Shown here: positions 46,839 to 55,336 of the stretch, piece by piece
Layout: every line of letters begins with the position of its first letter
Numbering within the stretch: the stretch's first letter is position 1
Assembly (NCBI GenBank): GCA_963976055.1
Contig: CAXBJB010000002.1
Span: 248,001-312,000, forward strand
Length of the DNA stretch: 64,000 nt
Origin: UBA1479 sp963976055
GTDB lineage: Bacteria; Pseudomonadota; Alphaproteobacteria; Rhodospirillales; Casp-alpha2
Direction of reading: 5' to 3'
The notes under the pieces: generated by a model
What the model was told of the DNA's origin: nothing
Database searches by the model: none
Seen by the model: only the letters and a program-made list of their open reading frames with translations
Translations under genes and position numbers: made by a program

Positions 46839-47576
46839 ATGACAATTGACTGGTGGGGGTTGGGACTGCAGGCGGTCAACGTCCTGATCCTCGTATGGCT
46901 GCTGTCGCGCGTGTTCTGGCGCCCTGTCGCAGGGGCGATTGCCAGGCGCCGGGATGCGGCACAGGGCATGCTGGATGCCGCGAAAGCCGCGCGGGCGAAG
47001 TCCGATGCGGCGTTTGCCGAGGTGACGATTGCCCGTGAAGGCATCGCCGCCGAGCGAGATGCCATCCTTGCCGCGGCGACGGAGGCGGCGGAGGCAGAGA
47101 CGAAGTCGGCGTTGGATGAAGCCCATGACAAGGCCGAGAAACTCGTTGCCGCCGCTCAGCTTGCCAGTGACCGCGTACTCGTCGCTGCGCGCAAGGAAAC
47201 CGCTGCGCAATCCGCCCAACTTGCGGTTGAGATCGCAGAAAAACTTTTGGGACGATTGAATGCACCGGCGGTCGAGACAGCGTTTATCGCCTCGCTTGTC
47301 GGAGCCATAGCACAGATGTCGCCGGACGACCGGGCGGCGCTGACTGGGACCGCGACGGGCATTGATCTGGTTAGCGCGACGGATTTGGATGACTCCAACA
47401 AGACGAAGATCACGAATGCGATTGGGAAAGCTCTTGGCGGCACGCCCAAACTGACCTTCGTCACCGATCCTGAACTGATCGCCGGCCTTGAGCTTAGGAC
47501 GGCACATTTCGTGCTGCACAACAGCTGGCGGTCGGACCTCGAAAAGATCCTGGAAGAGCTGAAAAATGCGGACTGA
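46839..47576 (+). CDS. atpF: N-ATPase subunit b, with delta-like C-terminal domain
   Basis: 245 aa, about 80-90 longer than a normal b subunit. One N-terminal helix (LQAVNVLILVWLLSRVFW) and a long charged coil (DAAKAARAKSDAAFAEVTIA) form the b part. The end (from about 145) has SLVGAIAQMSPDDRAAL ... FVTDPELIAGLELRTAHFVL, which resembles the C-terminal domain of the delta subunit (the DPELIGGI-type strand). No atpH gene is present in the operon, so this fusion probably supplies delta's function in the peripheral stalk. It overlaps atpA by 11 nt. Confidence 0.9.
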   Translation: MTIDWWGLGLQAVNVLILVWLLSRVFWRPVAGAIARRRDAAQGMLDAAKAARAKSDAAFAEVTIAREGIAAERDAILAAATEAAEAETKSALDEAHDKAEKLVAAAQLASDRVLVAARKETAAQSAQLAVEIAEKLLGRLNAPAVETAFIASLVGAIAQMSPDDRAALTGTATGIDLVSATDLDDSNKTKITNAIGKALGGTPKLTFVTDPELIAGLELRTAHFVLHNSWRSDLEKILEELKNAD

Positions 47577-49113
47577 CGTCCCGAACTGGCTTGTCGCCGC
47601 ACGGGGTGTTGTCAGCACTGCCGCGCCGGGTCCGCGTGCTGAGCACATGGGCCGGGTCGAGGAGATCAGCGACGGCGTGGCGATGATCTCGGGCCTTCGG
47701 GATGTCCGGCTTGACGAGGTGTTGCGTTTCCAAGGCGGTCAGGTCGGTTTCGCCCGGGTATTGGATCCGGACCTTATCGGTTGCGTCCTTCTGGACGCCG
47801 TGACCACCGTCGAAGCCGGTGATGCCGTTTTCGGCACCGGCGCCGTGGTCCAGGTTCCGGTTGGTCAGTCGTTGCTCGGGCGGGTCGTGGACCCGCTGGG
47901 CCGCCCGCTCGATGGCAAGGGCGACATTGAGGCCGAGGTAAATATGCCGATCGAACGCACCGCCCCATCGATCATCGAACGCGACCTTGTCACGGAACCA
48001 GTGCAAACCGGATTGGTCGTGATGGATACCCTTTTCGCACTCGGTCGGGGCCAGCGCGAGTTGATCGTTGGTGATCATTCCACGGGAAAAACAACCCTCG
48101 CGATCGACGCGATCATCGCGCAAAGGTCCAGCGACATGATCTGCGTCTATGTCGCGGTCGGGCAAAAGACATCGAGCGTGCGCCGCGCCATCGACGCCCT
48201 GCAATCGCAAGGCGCGTTCGAGCGATGCACTGTTCTCGTCGCGGGTTCGGCGAGCCCGCCGGGGCTGCAATGGATCGCACCCTATGCAGGGATCACCATG
48301 GCTGAATATTTCCGCGACAAAGGGCAACATGCCCTTGTCGTGATTGACGACCTGTCAAAGCACGCCGCCACCCATCGCGAAATCGCACTTCTGACCCGGC
48401 AGTCGCCAGGGCGCGAAGCCTATCCGGGCGATGTCTTCTATATCCATGCGCGGCTTTTGGAGCGGGCGGCCAAGTTATCCAAGGAACGCGGCGGCGGTTC
48501 ATTGACGGCCCTGCCAATCGCGGAGACCGATGCCGGCAACCTGTCGGCGTATATCCCGACTAACCTGATCTCGATCACCGACGGGCAAATCGTGCTTGAT
48601 GCCGCCCTGTTTCATCAAGGCCAGAAACCGGCGGTTGATGTCGGTCTGAGTGTCAGCCGGGTGGGCGGAAAAACGCAGGCACCGCTGTTGCGCGAGGCGG
48701 CCGGGACGCTGCGTCTCGACTATGCGCAGTTTCTGGAACTGGAGGTTTTTACCCGGTTTGGCGGAATGCCCGAAGGCCGAGTGCGCAAGCAATTGACGCG
48801 CGGGGCACGGATACGGGCGATCTTGAAGCAACCTCAGCATGCGCCGTTTCGCCTCTCCGACCAGGTCGCGCTGCTGATCGCTGTTCAGTCCGGCCTGCTC
48901 GATCCGCTCTCTTTGGACGCCGTGGCGGCGTTCCGCGCCGGCCTGCCCGCGGTGCTGGACAAGGATGCCGCCGATGTCGGGCGCATGATCGACGAGAACG
49001 GGGAAATGACTGCGGGCGCACGCGATGATCTGTTGGCGGCGATGACTCGTCTTGCTACGTCTCTGGCCGGTGAATATCCGGAACCTGGTACGGACGTCGG
49101 GAAACAGCCATGA
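47566..49113 (+). CDS. atpA: N-ATPase subunit alpha
   Basis: 515 aa. The P-loop reads GDHSTGKTTLAIDAI instead of the usual GDRQTGKT, a difference typical of the N branch. Other alpha features are YVAVGQKTSSVRRAIDAL, YAGITMAEYFRDKGQHALVV, DDLSKHAATHREIALL and RESPGREAYPGDVFYIHARL (here RQSPGREAYPGDVFY). It is the non-catalytic partner of beta in the hexamer. It overlaps atpG by 4 nt. Confidence 0.95.
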   Translation: MRTDVPNWLVAARGVVSTAAPGPRAEHMGRVEEISDGVAMISGLRDVRLDEVLRFQGGQVGFARVLDPDLIGCVLLDAVTTVEAGDAVFGTGAVVQVPVGQSLLGRVVDPLGRPLDGKGDIEAEVNMPIERTAPSIIERDLVTEPVQTGLVVMDTLFALGRGQRELIVGDHSTGKTTLAIDAIIAQRSSDMICVYVAVGQKTSSVRRAIDALQSQGAFERCTVLVAGSASPPGLQWIAPYAGITMAEYFRDKGQHALVVIDDLSKHAATHREIALLTRQSPGREAYPGDVFYIHARLLERAAKLSKERGGGSLTALPIAETDAGNLSAYIPTNLISITDGQIVLDAALFHQGQKPAVDVGLSVSRVGGKTQAPLLREAAGTLRLDYAQFLELEVFTRFGGMPEGRVRKQLTRGARIRAILKQPQHAPFRLSDQVALLIAVQSGLLDPLSLDAVAAFRAGLPAVLDKDAADVGRMIDENGEMTAGARDDLLAAMTRLATSLAGEYPEPGTDVGKQP

Positions 49114-49964
49114 CAGAACGATTGGCCGATGTCAGCGCCCGAATCGACGGCATTCGCCAACTGGGGTCGGTCGTGAATGCCATGAAGGGCATCGCCGCCG
49201 CCCGCGCCCATGTCGCCCGCGCGCAGGTCGGTGCGATTGATAGCTATGCTGCAACCATCGCGGCGGCGTTGTCCACCGTCCTTCCGCGCGATGGAACCCC
49301 GGATCGTGGAGGGAGTGGTCAGGATGCCCGCGCTGACGGCACCGGCCTTCTTGTATTCTGCGCGGAACAGGGGTTCGCCGGCGCTTTCAGCGAGCGCGTG
49401 CTGGACAGCATCGGGGGCGAGCTTGATGGGGCGCAACTGTTCCTGATCGGAACCCGCGGTCTTTCCGTTGCCGCCGCGCGGGGGGTGGCGCCGGTTTGGA
49501 GCGCCTCCCTGCCGTCGCATACGCCGGGCATTCCGAAACTGGCCGACGAGATCACCAAAGCGATCTATCGCAGCGTGGAGGAAGGGGACATCGAAAGCCT
49601 TGATGTCGTCTATGCCGGTTGGAATTCAGGTCGGCCTCTGGTCGTGCGACAGGCTGTGTTTCCAATTGATCTGTCCGAATTCCCGCCTGCCGCAACCGAT
49701 CGCCCCCTGACGCAGCTTCCCACGGAAACATTGATTGCCGGCCTGAGCGCCGACTACTTCCATGCGCAAGTCTGCAAGGCGGCGCTGCATGCTTTTGCCG
49801 CCGAGAACGAGGCCCGGATGGAAGCCATGTCCGCCGCGGGCAGCCAGATCGCGCGCGAGCTTGAGACGTTTGAGGCCACATTGCGTCGGGTCCGCCAGGA
49901 GGCGATCACGGCGGAAATCATCGAACTGGGCACCGGCGCCAAGACCGCGCGTGATGCCAGGTGA
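49110..49964 (+). CDS. atpG: N-ATPase subunit gamma
   Basis: 284 aa. The N-terminal helix (RIDGIRQLGSVVNAMKGIAA) and C-terminal helix (ALHAFAAENEARMEAMSAAG followed by SQIARELE) make the rotating coiled coil; a Rossmann-like middle part (TGLLVFCAEQGFAGAFSERV) completes the fold. This is the final gene of the atp operon and the central shaft of the motor. Sequence similarity to house-keeping gamma is limited to the two ends, as usual in N-ATPases. Confidence 0.92.
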   Translation: MTERLADVSARIDGIRQLGSVVNAMKGIAAARAHVARAQVGAIDSYAATIAAALSTVLPRDGTPDRGGSGQDARADGTGLLVFCAEQGFAGAFSERVLDSIGGELDGAQLFLIGTRGLSVAAARGVAPVWSASLPSHTPGIPKLADEITKAIYRSVEEGDIESLDVVYAGWNSGRPLVVRQAVFPIDLSEFPPAATDRPLTQLPTETLIAGLSADYFHAQVCKAALHAFAAENEARMEAMSAAGSQIARELETFEATLRRVRQEAITAEIIELGTGAKTARDAR

Positions 49965-50026
49965 ATTTATGATCTGGGCGCCGCAGTCGGACGCTGATGA
50001 TTTGAATCAGTGGAGAGTGGCCGTGG

Positions 50027-50785
50027 TCACGTCAGCAGCGGGCCCTGCTGATCGAGATAGGTGGGGTCGAACTCGGCCAGCGCAGCCAAACGGTTATAAT
50101 CGTGGAACGTCACCCGCCCGTCGCGGAACGTGGCCAACCCATCTTCCCTTAGTTTTCGTAGCACTCGGTTAACGTGAACCGCAGTTAGCCCCAAGGCGTC
50201 GGCCAGATGGTATTGCGTTAGCGGACAAGCATAGCCTGCCTTGGTCGCCATGCCGACCAGGGAGAGCCTTATCCCAAGTTCAAGCAGGAAATGGGCAGCA
50301 CGTTCGACCGCGTTGCGGCGTCCAAGATCAACGAGATGTTCGACCACCATTGCCTCATCCCGCGACGCCGCCCAAAGGATGGCCGTCGCTAGCCGAGGGG
50401 TTTGGGCGAACGCACTGAGGAGGTCGGTCACGAGAACTTCAGACACCTCAATGTCGGTCACCGGCTCAATACTATGGTCCGAAGTGTGGAGCAGCACGCT
50501 CCGCAGGCCCAGAAAATCGCCGGGAATCTGAAAATCGACGATTTGGCGCGCGCCGTCGGGCAGGATTTTGTACGAACAGACCCAACCGGCGGCCAGGATG
50601 TAGGCAGCCTGGTCAGCCTGTCCTTGATGTACGAGATCGCGTCCCGCGACGAATGACCTGCGACGCAGATGCAGCTCTTCCAAGACCGCAAGGTCCGTCT
50701 CCGACAAGGCCACGAAGGCGCCGAGCTTCCGGGCGAGAGGTGTGTTTTCAATGGCGGTCAAAATGTCCTCCCGGTCCAGTGACAC
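50027..50785 (-). CDS. Crp/Fnr family transcriptional regulator
   Basis: 252 aa. N-terminal cyclic-nucleotide-fold sensor (LHLRRRSFVAGRDLVHQGQA ... IVDFQIPGDFLGLRSVLL) and a C-terminal HTH_Crp domain with LTQYHLADALGLTAVHVNRVLRKLRED. There is no N-terminal cysteine cluster, so it is not an oxygen-sensing FNR with an Fe-S centre; FixK- or DNR-like control is more likely. The start is given as GTG 50785, but a TTG at 50761 has a far better Shine-Dalgarno (GGGAGG, 5 nt) and may be the true start. It is convergent with atpG and divergent from the phaC operon. A degenerate Fnr-type box before phaC (51235-51248) suggests a local target. Confidence 0.88.
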   Translation of the reverse strand: MSLDREDILTAIENTPLARKLGAFVALSETDLAVLEELHLRRRSFVAGRDLVHQGQADQAAYILAAGWVCSYKILPDGARQIVDFQIPGDFLGLRSVLLHTSDHSIEPVTDIEVSEVLVTDLLSAFAQTPRLATAILWAASRDEAMVVEHLVDLGRRNAVERAAHFLLELGIRLSLVGMATKAGYACPLTQYHLADALGLTAVHVNRVLRKLREDGLATFRDGRVTFHDYNRLAALAEFDPTYLDQQGPLLT

Positions 50786-50916
50786 GTCATCGAAAAAGCC
50801 GGGACAGGGACTGCTTTCGATCAGCCCATCATAACGGATTTTCTGTCAACTTACTGAAATTCGCGAGGCACGCTGCTGTGCCACCAGGGTTTATGTATGC
50901 GAAAGGCTGCGCCAGC

Positions 50917-51153
50917 ATGACAGATCGGCACGATTATTCAGGAATGGCGGCGCTTTCCATTTGCGAGGCGCTCCTGCTTGCCTTGAACGATCATAAGCTC
51001 TTGCCGGAAAGCGAGATCATCGGCGTTCTTAAGGACGCCGCCGCCACGCATGAGAATGCTGCCGGGCTGCAATCCGATCCGGAAATGCATCGCGGCGTCG
51101 CGGCGTTGATCAATCAGATCATCGCCGGCGGGAATTCGGTTCGCAGGCCATAA
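50917..51153 (+). CDS. Small conserved protein between the regulator and phaC, 78 aa
   Basis: Starts MTDRHDYSGMAALSICEALL and continues LALNDHKLLPESEIIGVLKD, then AAATHENAAG. It is helical, with no membrane segment; the histidine in AATHEN and the CE pair are notable. No family name is recognised. An earlier ATG at 50893 also has an AGGG upstream. It lies in the divergent space between the Crp/Fnr gene and the phaC operon and probably belongs to the same metabolic module. Confidence 0.6.
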   Translation: MTDRHDYSGMAALSICEALLLALNDHKLLPESEIIGVLKDAAATHENAAGLQSDPEMHRGVAALINQIIAGGNSVRRP

Positions 51154-51234
51154 GGCGAAACGACGGTAATTTTAATCTCATTAAGTGCAAGGCCGGCCCC
51201 CACCCCGGAAATCCCGTTTCCGTCACAGGCGACA

Positions 51235-51276
51235 CTAACGTAGATCAATGCTGCAGTGCAGCGCGAAGCCTATGAT
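51235..51276 (+). promoter_or_regulatory. Candidate Fnr/FixK-dependent promoter of the phaC operon
   Basis: CTAAC-GTAG-ATCAA (51235-51248) matches the TTGAT-N4-ATCAA box perfectly in its right half and two of five in its left. TATGAT (51271-51276) is a good -10. With a start site 7 nt past the -10, the box centre falls at -41.5, the class II activator position. No -35 is present, as expected for an activated promoter. A 13-bp palindrome GCTGCAGTGCAGC (51250-51262) lies between them. The weak left half keeps this tentative. Confidence 0.4.
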
Positions 51277-51325
51277 CACGGAATGAAACGGATGGGAACC
51301 CTTCGCCATCCACATAGGAGACACC

Positions 51326-53140
51326 ATGTTGGACCGGCCGAACACGATAGATACCGATATAGAACCCTCAGATACGCATAGACCGGCCGCAAAGGCTTCG
51401 GCGCCTTCATCACAGGAGGCACCGGCTGTCGCGCCGACGTTCTATCAAACGATGGACCAATCCGCTCATGCCGCGGTTGCCAAGGCGACCTCCGGTCTCG
51501 CTCCTTCGGTGCTGGGCGAAGCCTGGATGGATTGGGCCGTGCATATGGCGACCTCCCCGGGCAAGCAGTGTCAATTATTGGAATTGGCGATGCGGAACGC
51601 ACGGGATATCTGGACCCAGGCTCTTGCCGTTGGGGCTGATGAAAACTCTCAAGAAGCGGTGTCGGACAAGCGATTTTCCGGCGACGGTTGGCGAAATTAT
51701 CCTTTCAATCTTTGGTCGCGGGCGCATCGCCTGAATTGGCAATGGTGGCAGGATGCAATGACCGGTGTCCATGGCGTCGCACCGCCGCATGAGGACCTCA
51801 TGGCGTTTGTTGCGGGGCTCATGGTGGATATGGCTGCACCTTCCAATTCCGCCTTCACAAATCCCGACGTGATCTCCGCGACAGTGGCCGAAAAAGGCCA
51901 GAACTTGGTTCGTGGTGCGAAGAACCTGGCCGATGATCTCGGCCGCAAGGCTGGCGCGGCGAAACCGTCGCAACCGCAGGCATTCGAGGTTGGGCGCAAT
52001 TTGGCGGTCAGCCCAGGCAAGGTCGTATTCCGCAACGATTTGATTGAACTTATCCAATATGCGCCGAGCACCGGAAAGGTTCGTCCCGAGCCGATCCTGA
52101 TCGTGCCAGCATGGATCATGAAGTATTACATCCTCGACCTTTCGGCTGAGAATTCGATGGTCCGTTTCCTCGTGGAACAGGGCTTCACCGTGTTCATGGT
52201 GTCCTGGAAAAACCCCGGCGCCGATGACCGTGACCTGAGCATGGAGGATTACCGCCGCCTTGGGATTATGGATGCCGTGGACGCGGCGCAGGCGATCACG
52301 CATTCGCCGCGGCTGCACGCAGTCGGGTATTGCCTTGGTGGCACGCTTCTGGCGATTGCGGCGGCGGCTATGGCCCGTGACGGGGACGACCGCTTCGCAA
52401 CGGTGACGTTCCTTGCTGCACAGATCGATTTCACCGAAGCCGGACCGTTGCGGCTCTTCATTAACGAATCCCAGGTTACCCTGATCGAGGACATGATGTC
52501 GGAAACGGGCTATCTGTCATCCGATCAGATGGCCGGGGCTTTTGCGCTGTTACGTGCCAGGGATCTAATTTGGGCGCCCGCCATTCGCGATTATCTGCTT
52601 GGCGTGCGCGGCCATGCCTTCGATCTGATGGCTTGGAATGCCGACGCCACGCGGATGCCCTCCCGAATGCATTCGGAATACCTGCGCCGGCTCTTCCTCG
52701 ACAATGATCTGACTGAAGGCCGTTATCGGGTGGGCAAAAAGGCGATCTCCGTCACCGATATCCGTGCACCGATCTTCGCAGTCGGCACCGAGCAGGATCA
52801 TGTGGCGCCTTGGCATTCGGTGTACAAACTCCATCTGTTCGTCGATACGGATATGACCTTTGTGCTGACCAGCGGTGGGCATAATGCGGGTATCGTCTCC
52901 GAACCCGGCCATCGGAATCGACATTATCGGATCGCTGATACGCCTTCGGACGCCCCGTTCCGCGATCCCTGCGAATGGCTGGCGGAAACGGCGGCTGAAG
53001 ACGGCTCGTGGTGGCCGGCATTTTCCGCATGGCTTGCGACACGCTCCGGAAAACTGGAGAAGCCGCCAACGATGGGCGCGCGTTCGGGACGATATACGGC
53101 GCTCTGCAATGCGCCCGGCACCTATGTCATGCAGACATGA
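51326..53140 (+). CDS. phaC: Poly-beta-hydroxyalkanoate synthase (PhaC family)
   Basis: 604 aa. A PHA synthase with lipase-like box GYCLGG (Cys336), Asp491 in GTEQDHVAPW and His519 in SGGHNAGI, the full Cys-Asp-His triad. The N-terminal part has NPDVISATVAEKGQNLVRGA, and ILIVPAWIMKYYILDLSAEN is the usual entry to the catalytic core. It polymerises (R)-3-hydroxyacyl-CoA. SD TAGGAG; it overlaps fabI by 4 nt. Its place with a hydratase, an enoyl reductase and an acyl-phosphate pair suggests polymer or hydroxyacyl-CoA turnover linked to fermentation rather than classic storage with phaA/phaB, which are absent here. Confidence 0.9.
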   Translation: MLDRPNTIDTDIEPSDTHRPAAKASAPSSQEAPAVAPTFYQTMDQSAHAAVAKATSGLAPSVLGEAWMDWAVHMATSPGKQCQLLELAMRNARDIWTQALAVGADENSQEAVSDKRFSGDGWRNYPFNLWSRAHRLNWQWWQDAMTGVHGVAPPHEDLMAFVAGLMVDMAAPSNSAFTNPDVISATVAEKGQNLVRGAKNLADDLGRKAGAAKPSQPQAFEVGRNLAVSPGKVVFRNDLIELIQYAPSTGKVRPEPILIVPAWIMKYYILDLSAENSMVRFLVEQGFTVFMVSWKNPGADDRDLSMEDYRRLGIMDAVDAAQAITHSPRLHAVGYCLGGTLLAIAAAAMARDGDDRFATVTFLAAQIDFTEAGPLRLFINESQVTLIEDMMSETGYLSSDQMAGAFALLRARDLIWAPAIRDYLLGVRGHAFDLMAWNADATRMPSRMHSEYLRRLFLDNDLTEGRYRVGKKAISVTDIRAPIFAVGTEQDHVAPWHSVYKLHLFVDTDMTFVLTSGGHNAGIVSEPGHRNRHYRIADTPSDAPFRDPCEWLAETAAEDGSWWPAFSAWLATRSGKLEKPPTMGARSGRYTALCNAPGTYVMQT

Positions 53141-53901
53141 AGCTTCTTGAAAACAAAATCGCGCTGGTGGTGGGTGTTGCGAATGCGCATTCCATCGCCG
53201 CCGGCTGCGCGCAGGCTTTTCGCTCTGCGGGCGCCGAAGTCGCGCTGACCTATGTGAACGAAAAGGCGAAGCCCTATGTGGCACCGGTCGCAGAGGGTAT
53301 CGGCGCAGCGCTCCTGATGCCGCTCGATGTGGAAGCAGAGGGTGAGATGGAGGCTGTCTTCGCGGCAATCGCCGCACGGTGGGGCCGGCTCGACATCCTC
53401 GTTCATTCGATCGCGTACTGCCCAGCTGATGATCTCCATGGCCGCGTGACGGATTGTTCGCGTGACGGCTTCGTCCGTGCGATGGAGATTTCGGTCTATT
53501 CGCTGGTCCGCATGGCGCGGCTGGCTGAACCGCTCATGACGCAAGGCGGGACGATCCTTACCATGACGTATTACGGCGGTGAGAAGGTTGTGGATCACTA
53601 CAACATCATGGGTCCTGTAAAGGCGGCGCTTGAAGGCACCGTGCGCTCATTGGCTGTCGAACTCGGCACCAAGCAGATTCGCGTCAACGCCATATCACCG
53701 GGACCGCTGCGGACCAGGGCGGGATCGGGCATCGCGCATTTCGATGATCTGATCGACGCGGCTCAGGAGCGGGCGCCGGAACAGCACCTTGTCACGATCG
53801 AAGATGTTGGGAGCATGGCCGTCATGCTCGCGAGTGATGGGGCGCAGCGTGTCACGGGCGACACCGCGTATGTCGATGGGGGCTTCCATGTCCGCGCTTG
53901 A
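53137..53901 (+). CDS. fabI: Enoyl-[acyl-carrier-protein] reductase, FabI type
   Basis: 254 aa. Rossmann start KIALVVGVANAHSIAAGCAQ, DILVHSIAYCP, and the active-site block with YYGGEKVVDHYNIMGPVKAA, holding the FabI Tyr-x6-Lys (Tyr in YNIMGPVK). It reduces trans-2-enoyl thioesters with NAD(P)H. It is divergent enough (MTYYGGEK rather than LSYLGAER) and so far from fatty acid synthesis genes that it is probably a dedicated enzyme for short enoyl-CoA, such as crotonyl-CoA. Its start overlaps phaC and its end overlaps the hydratase-phosphotransacylase gene by 14 nt. Confidence 0.88.
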   Translation: MKLLENKIALVVGVANAHSIAAGCAQAFRSAGAEVALTYVNEKAKPYVAPVAEGIGAALLMPLDVEAEGEMEAVFAAIAARWGRLDILVHSIAYCPADDLHGRVTDCSRDGFVRAMEISVYSLVRMARLAEPLMTQGGTILTMTYYGGEKVVDHYNIMGPVKAALEGTVRSLAVELGTKQIRVNAISPGPLRTRAGSGIAHFDDLIDAAQERAPEQHLVTIEDVGSMAVMLASDGAQRVTGDTAYVDGGFHVRA

Positions 53902-55336
53902 AAAAGTCGATGCCACAGAGACCATGCAGTTCATCGAGAACAAGACTTTCGACGAGATTTCGGTCGGCGACAGCGCTCAACTGACGCGAACACTGAAGCC
54001 CCAGGACATCGAGCTTTTCGCCGTGATGTCGGGGGATGTGAACCCTGCCCATGTCGATGCGGAATACGCAAAGACCGACATGTTTCACGGTGTGATCGCC
54101 CATGGCATGTGGGGCGGCGCGCTGATCTCTGCCGTGCTCGGCACCGAACTGCCCGGTCCTGGTACGATCTTCCTCAACCAAAGCCTGCGGTTCATGGCAC
54201 CCGTCGGGTTGGGAGATACGGTCGTCGTGCGGGTCGAGGTGACTGAAAAACGGGCCAAGGGGCACTTGATCCTGGCCTGCACTTGCGTCAATCAAGACGA
54301 CAAGACGGTGATCGAAGGCGTGGCCGAGGTCATTGCCCCGCGCGAGAAGATGCGCCGCCCCCGCGTCGTATTACCCGTGGTCCATCTACACGTTCAGGGC
54401 GCTCAATATGCCAAGCTGATTGCCGCAACCGAGGACCTTGCGGCGGTTCGTACAGCGGTGGTGCATCCCTGCGACGGGCTCTCCATCACCGGCGCGCTTG
54501 AGGCCGCGCGCCAGGGCATGATCGTGCCGGTTCTGATCGGGCCCAGGGCAAAGATCGAAGTCGCGGCCAAGGCGGCGGGGCGGAGCCTCGACGGAATTGA
54601 AATCATCGATGTGCCCCACAGCCATGCCGCCGCTGCCACTGCGGTGGACCTTGCCAGGTCCTGCAAGGTGGACGCGATCATGAAGGGGGCTTTGCATACG
54701 GACGAATTGATGGATGCTGTTGTCGACGCTGCCGCGGGCCTGCGGACAGAGCGGCGGATGAGCCATATCTATGCGCTTGACGTGCCGACTTATGCCAAGC
54801 CGCTCCTCATTACCGATGCCGCCATTAACATCTATCCCGACCTCGCCGCAAAACGTGACATCGTCCAGAACGCCATCGACCTTGCCCATGCGCTCGGGAT
54901 TGAGCGGCCGAAGACGGCGATCCTCTCGGCGGTCGAAACGGTCAATCCCCGGATCACCTCGACGCTTGATGCGGCATCGCTTTGCAAAATGGCGGACCGG
55001 GGCCAGATCACGGGCGGACTGATCGACGGACCACTTGCCTTCGATAACGCCATTTCTTCTTCGGCGGCCGCAGCGAAGGGCATCGTATCCGAGGTTGCCG
55101 GCGATGCTGATATTCTGGTCGCGCCCGATCTAGAGGCGGCGAACATGATGGCCAAGCAGCTTATCTATTTGGCCGGTGCTGACGCCGCTGGCATCGTGCT
55201 CGGTGCGCGGGTGCCGATCATCCTGACGAGCCGGGCCGACAGCCCGATGTCGCGGCTTGCCTCCTGCGCGTTGGCGCAGCTCTTTATCAGCAACAGGACG
55301 AATGTCGTAGAATGCCTGACGCCATCCTTGTCCTGA
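53888..55336 (+). CDS. Bifunctional (R)-enoyl-CoA hydratase (MaoC/PhaJ)-phosphate acyltransferase
   Basis: 482 aa, two enzymes in one chain. Residues 10-150 are a MaoC/PhaJ hydratase: FAVMSGDVNPAHVDAEYA carries the Asp-x5-His hydratase-2 motif, then FHGVIAHGMWGGALIS. Residues 165-480 are a PTA/PTB phosphotransacylase (AATEDLAAVRTAVVHPCDGL, MKGALHTDELMDAV, LLITDAAINIYPDLAAK, ADILVAPDLEAANMMAKQL), which turns acyl-CoA plus phosphate into acyl-phosphate. The fusion would dehydrate (R)-3-hydroxyacyl-CoA and later release acyl-phosphate for the kinase encoded next. Start 53888 with GGGGG upstream; it overlaps ackA by 25 nt. Confidence 0.9.
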   Translation: MSALEKVDATETMQFIENKTFDEISVGDSAQLTRTLKPQDIELFAVMSGDVNPAHVDAEYAKTDMFHGVIAHGMWGGALISAVLGTELPGPGTIFLNQSLRFMAPVGLGDTVVVRVEVTEKRAKGHLILACTCVNQDDKTVIEGVAEVIAPREKMRRPRVVLPVVHLHVQGAQYAKLIAATEDLAAVRTAVVHPCDGLSITGALEAARQGMIVPVLIGPRAKIEVAAKAAGRSLDGIEIIDVPHSHAAAATAVDLARSCKVDAIMKGALHTDELMDAVVDAAAGLRTERRMSHIYALDVPTYAKPLLITDAAINIYPDLAAKRDIVQNAIDLAHALGIERPKTAILSAVETVNPRITSTLDAASLCKMADRGQITGGLIDGPLAFDNAISSSAAAAKGIVSEVAGDADILVAPDLEAANMMAKQLIYLAGADAAGIVLGARVPIILTSRADSPMSRLASCALAQLFISNRTNVVECLTPSLS

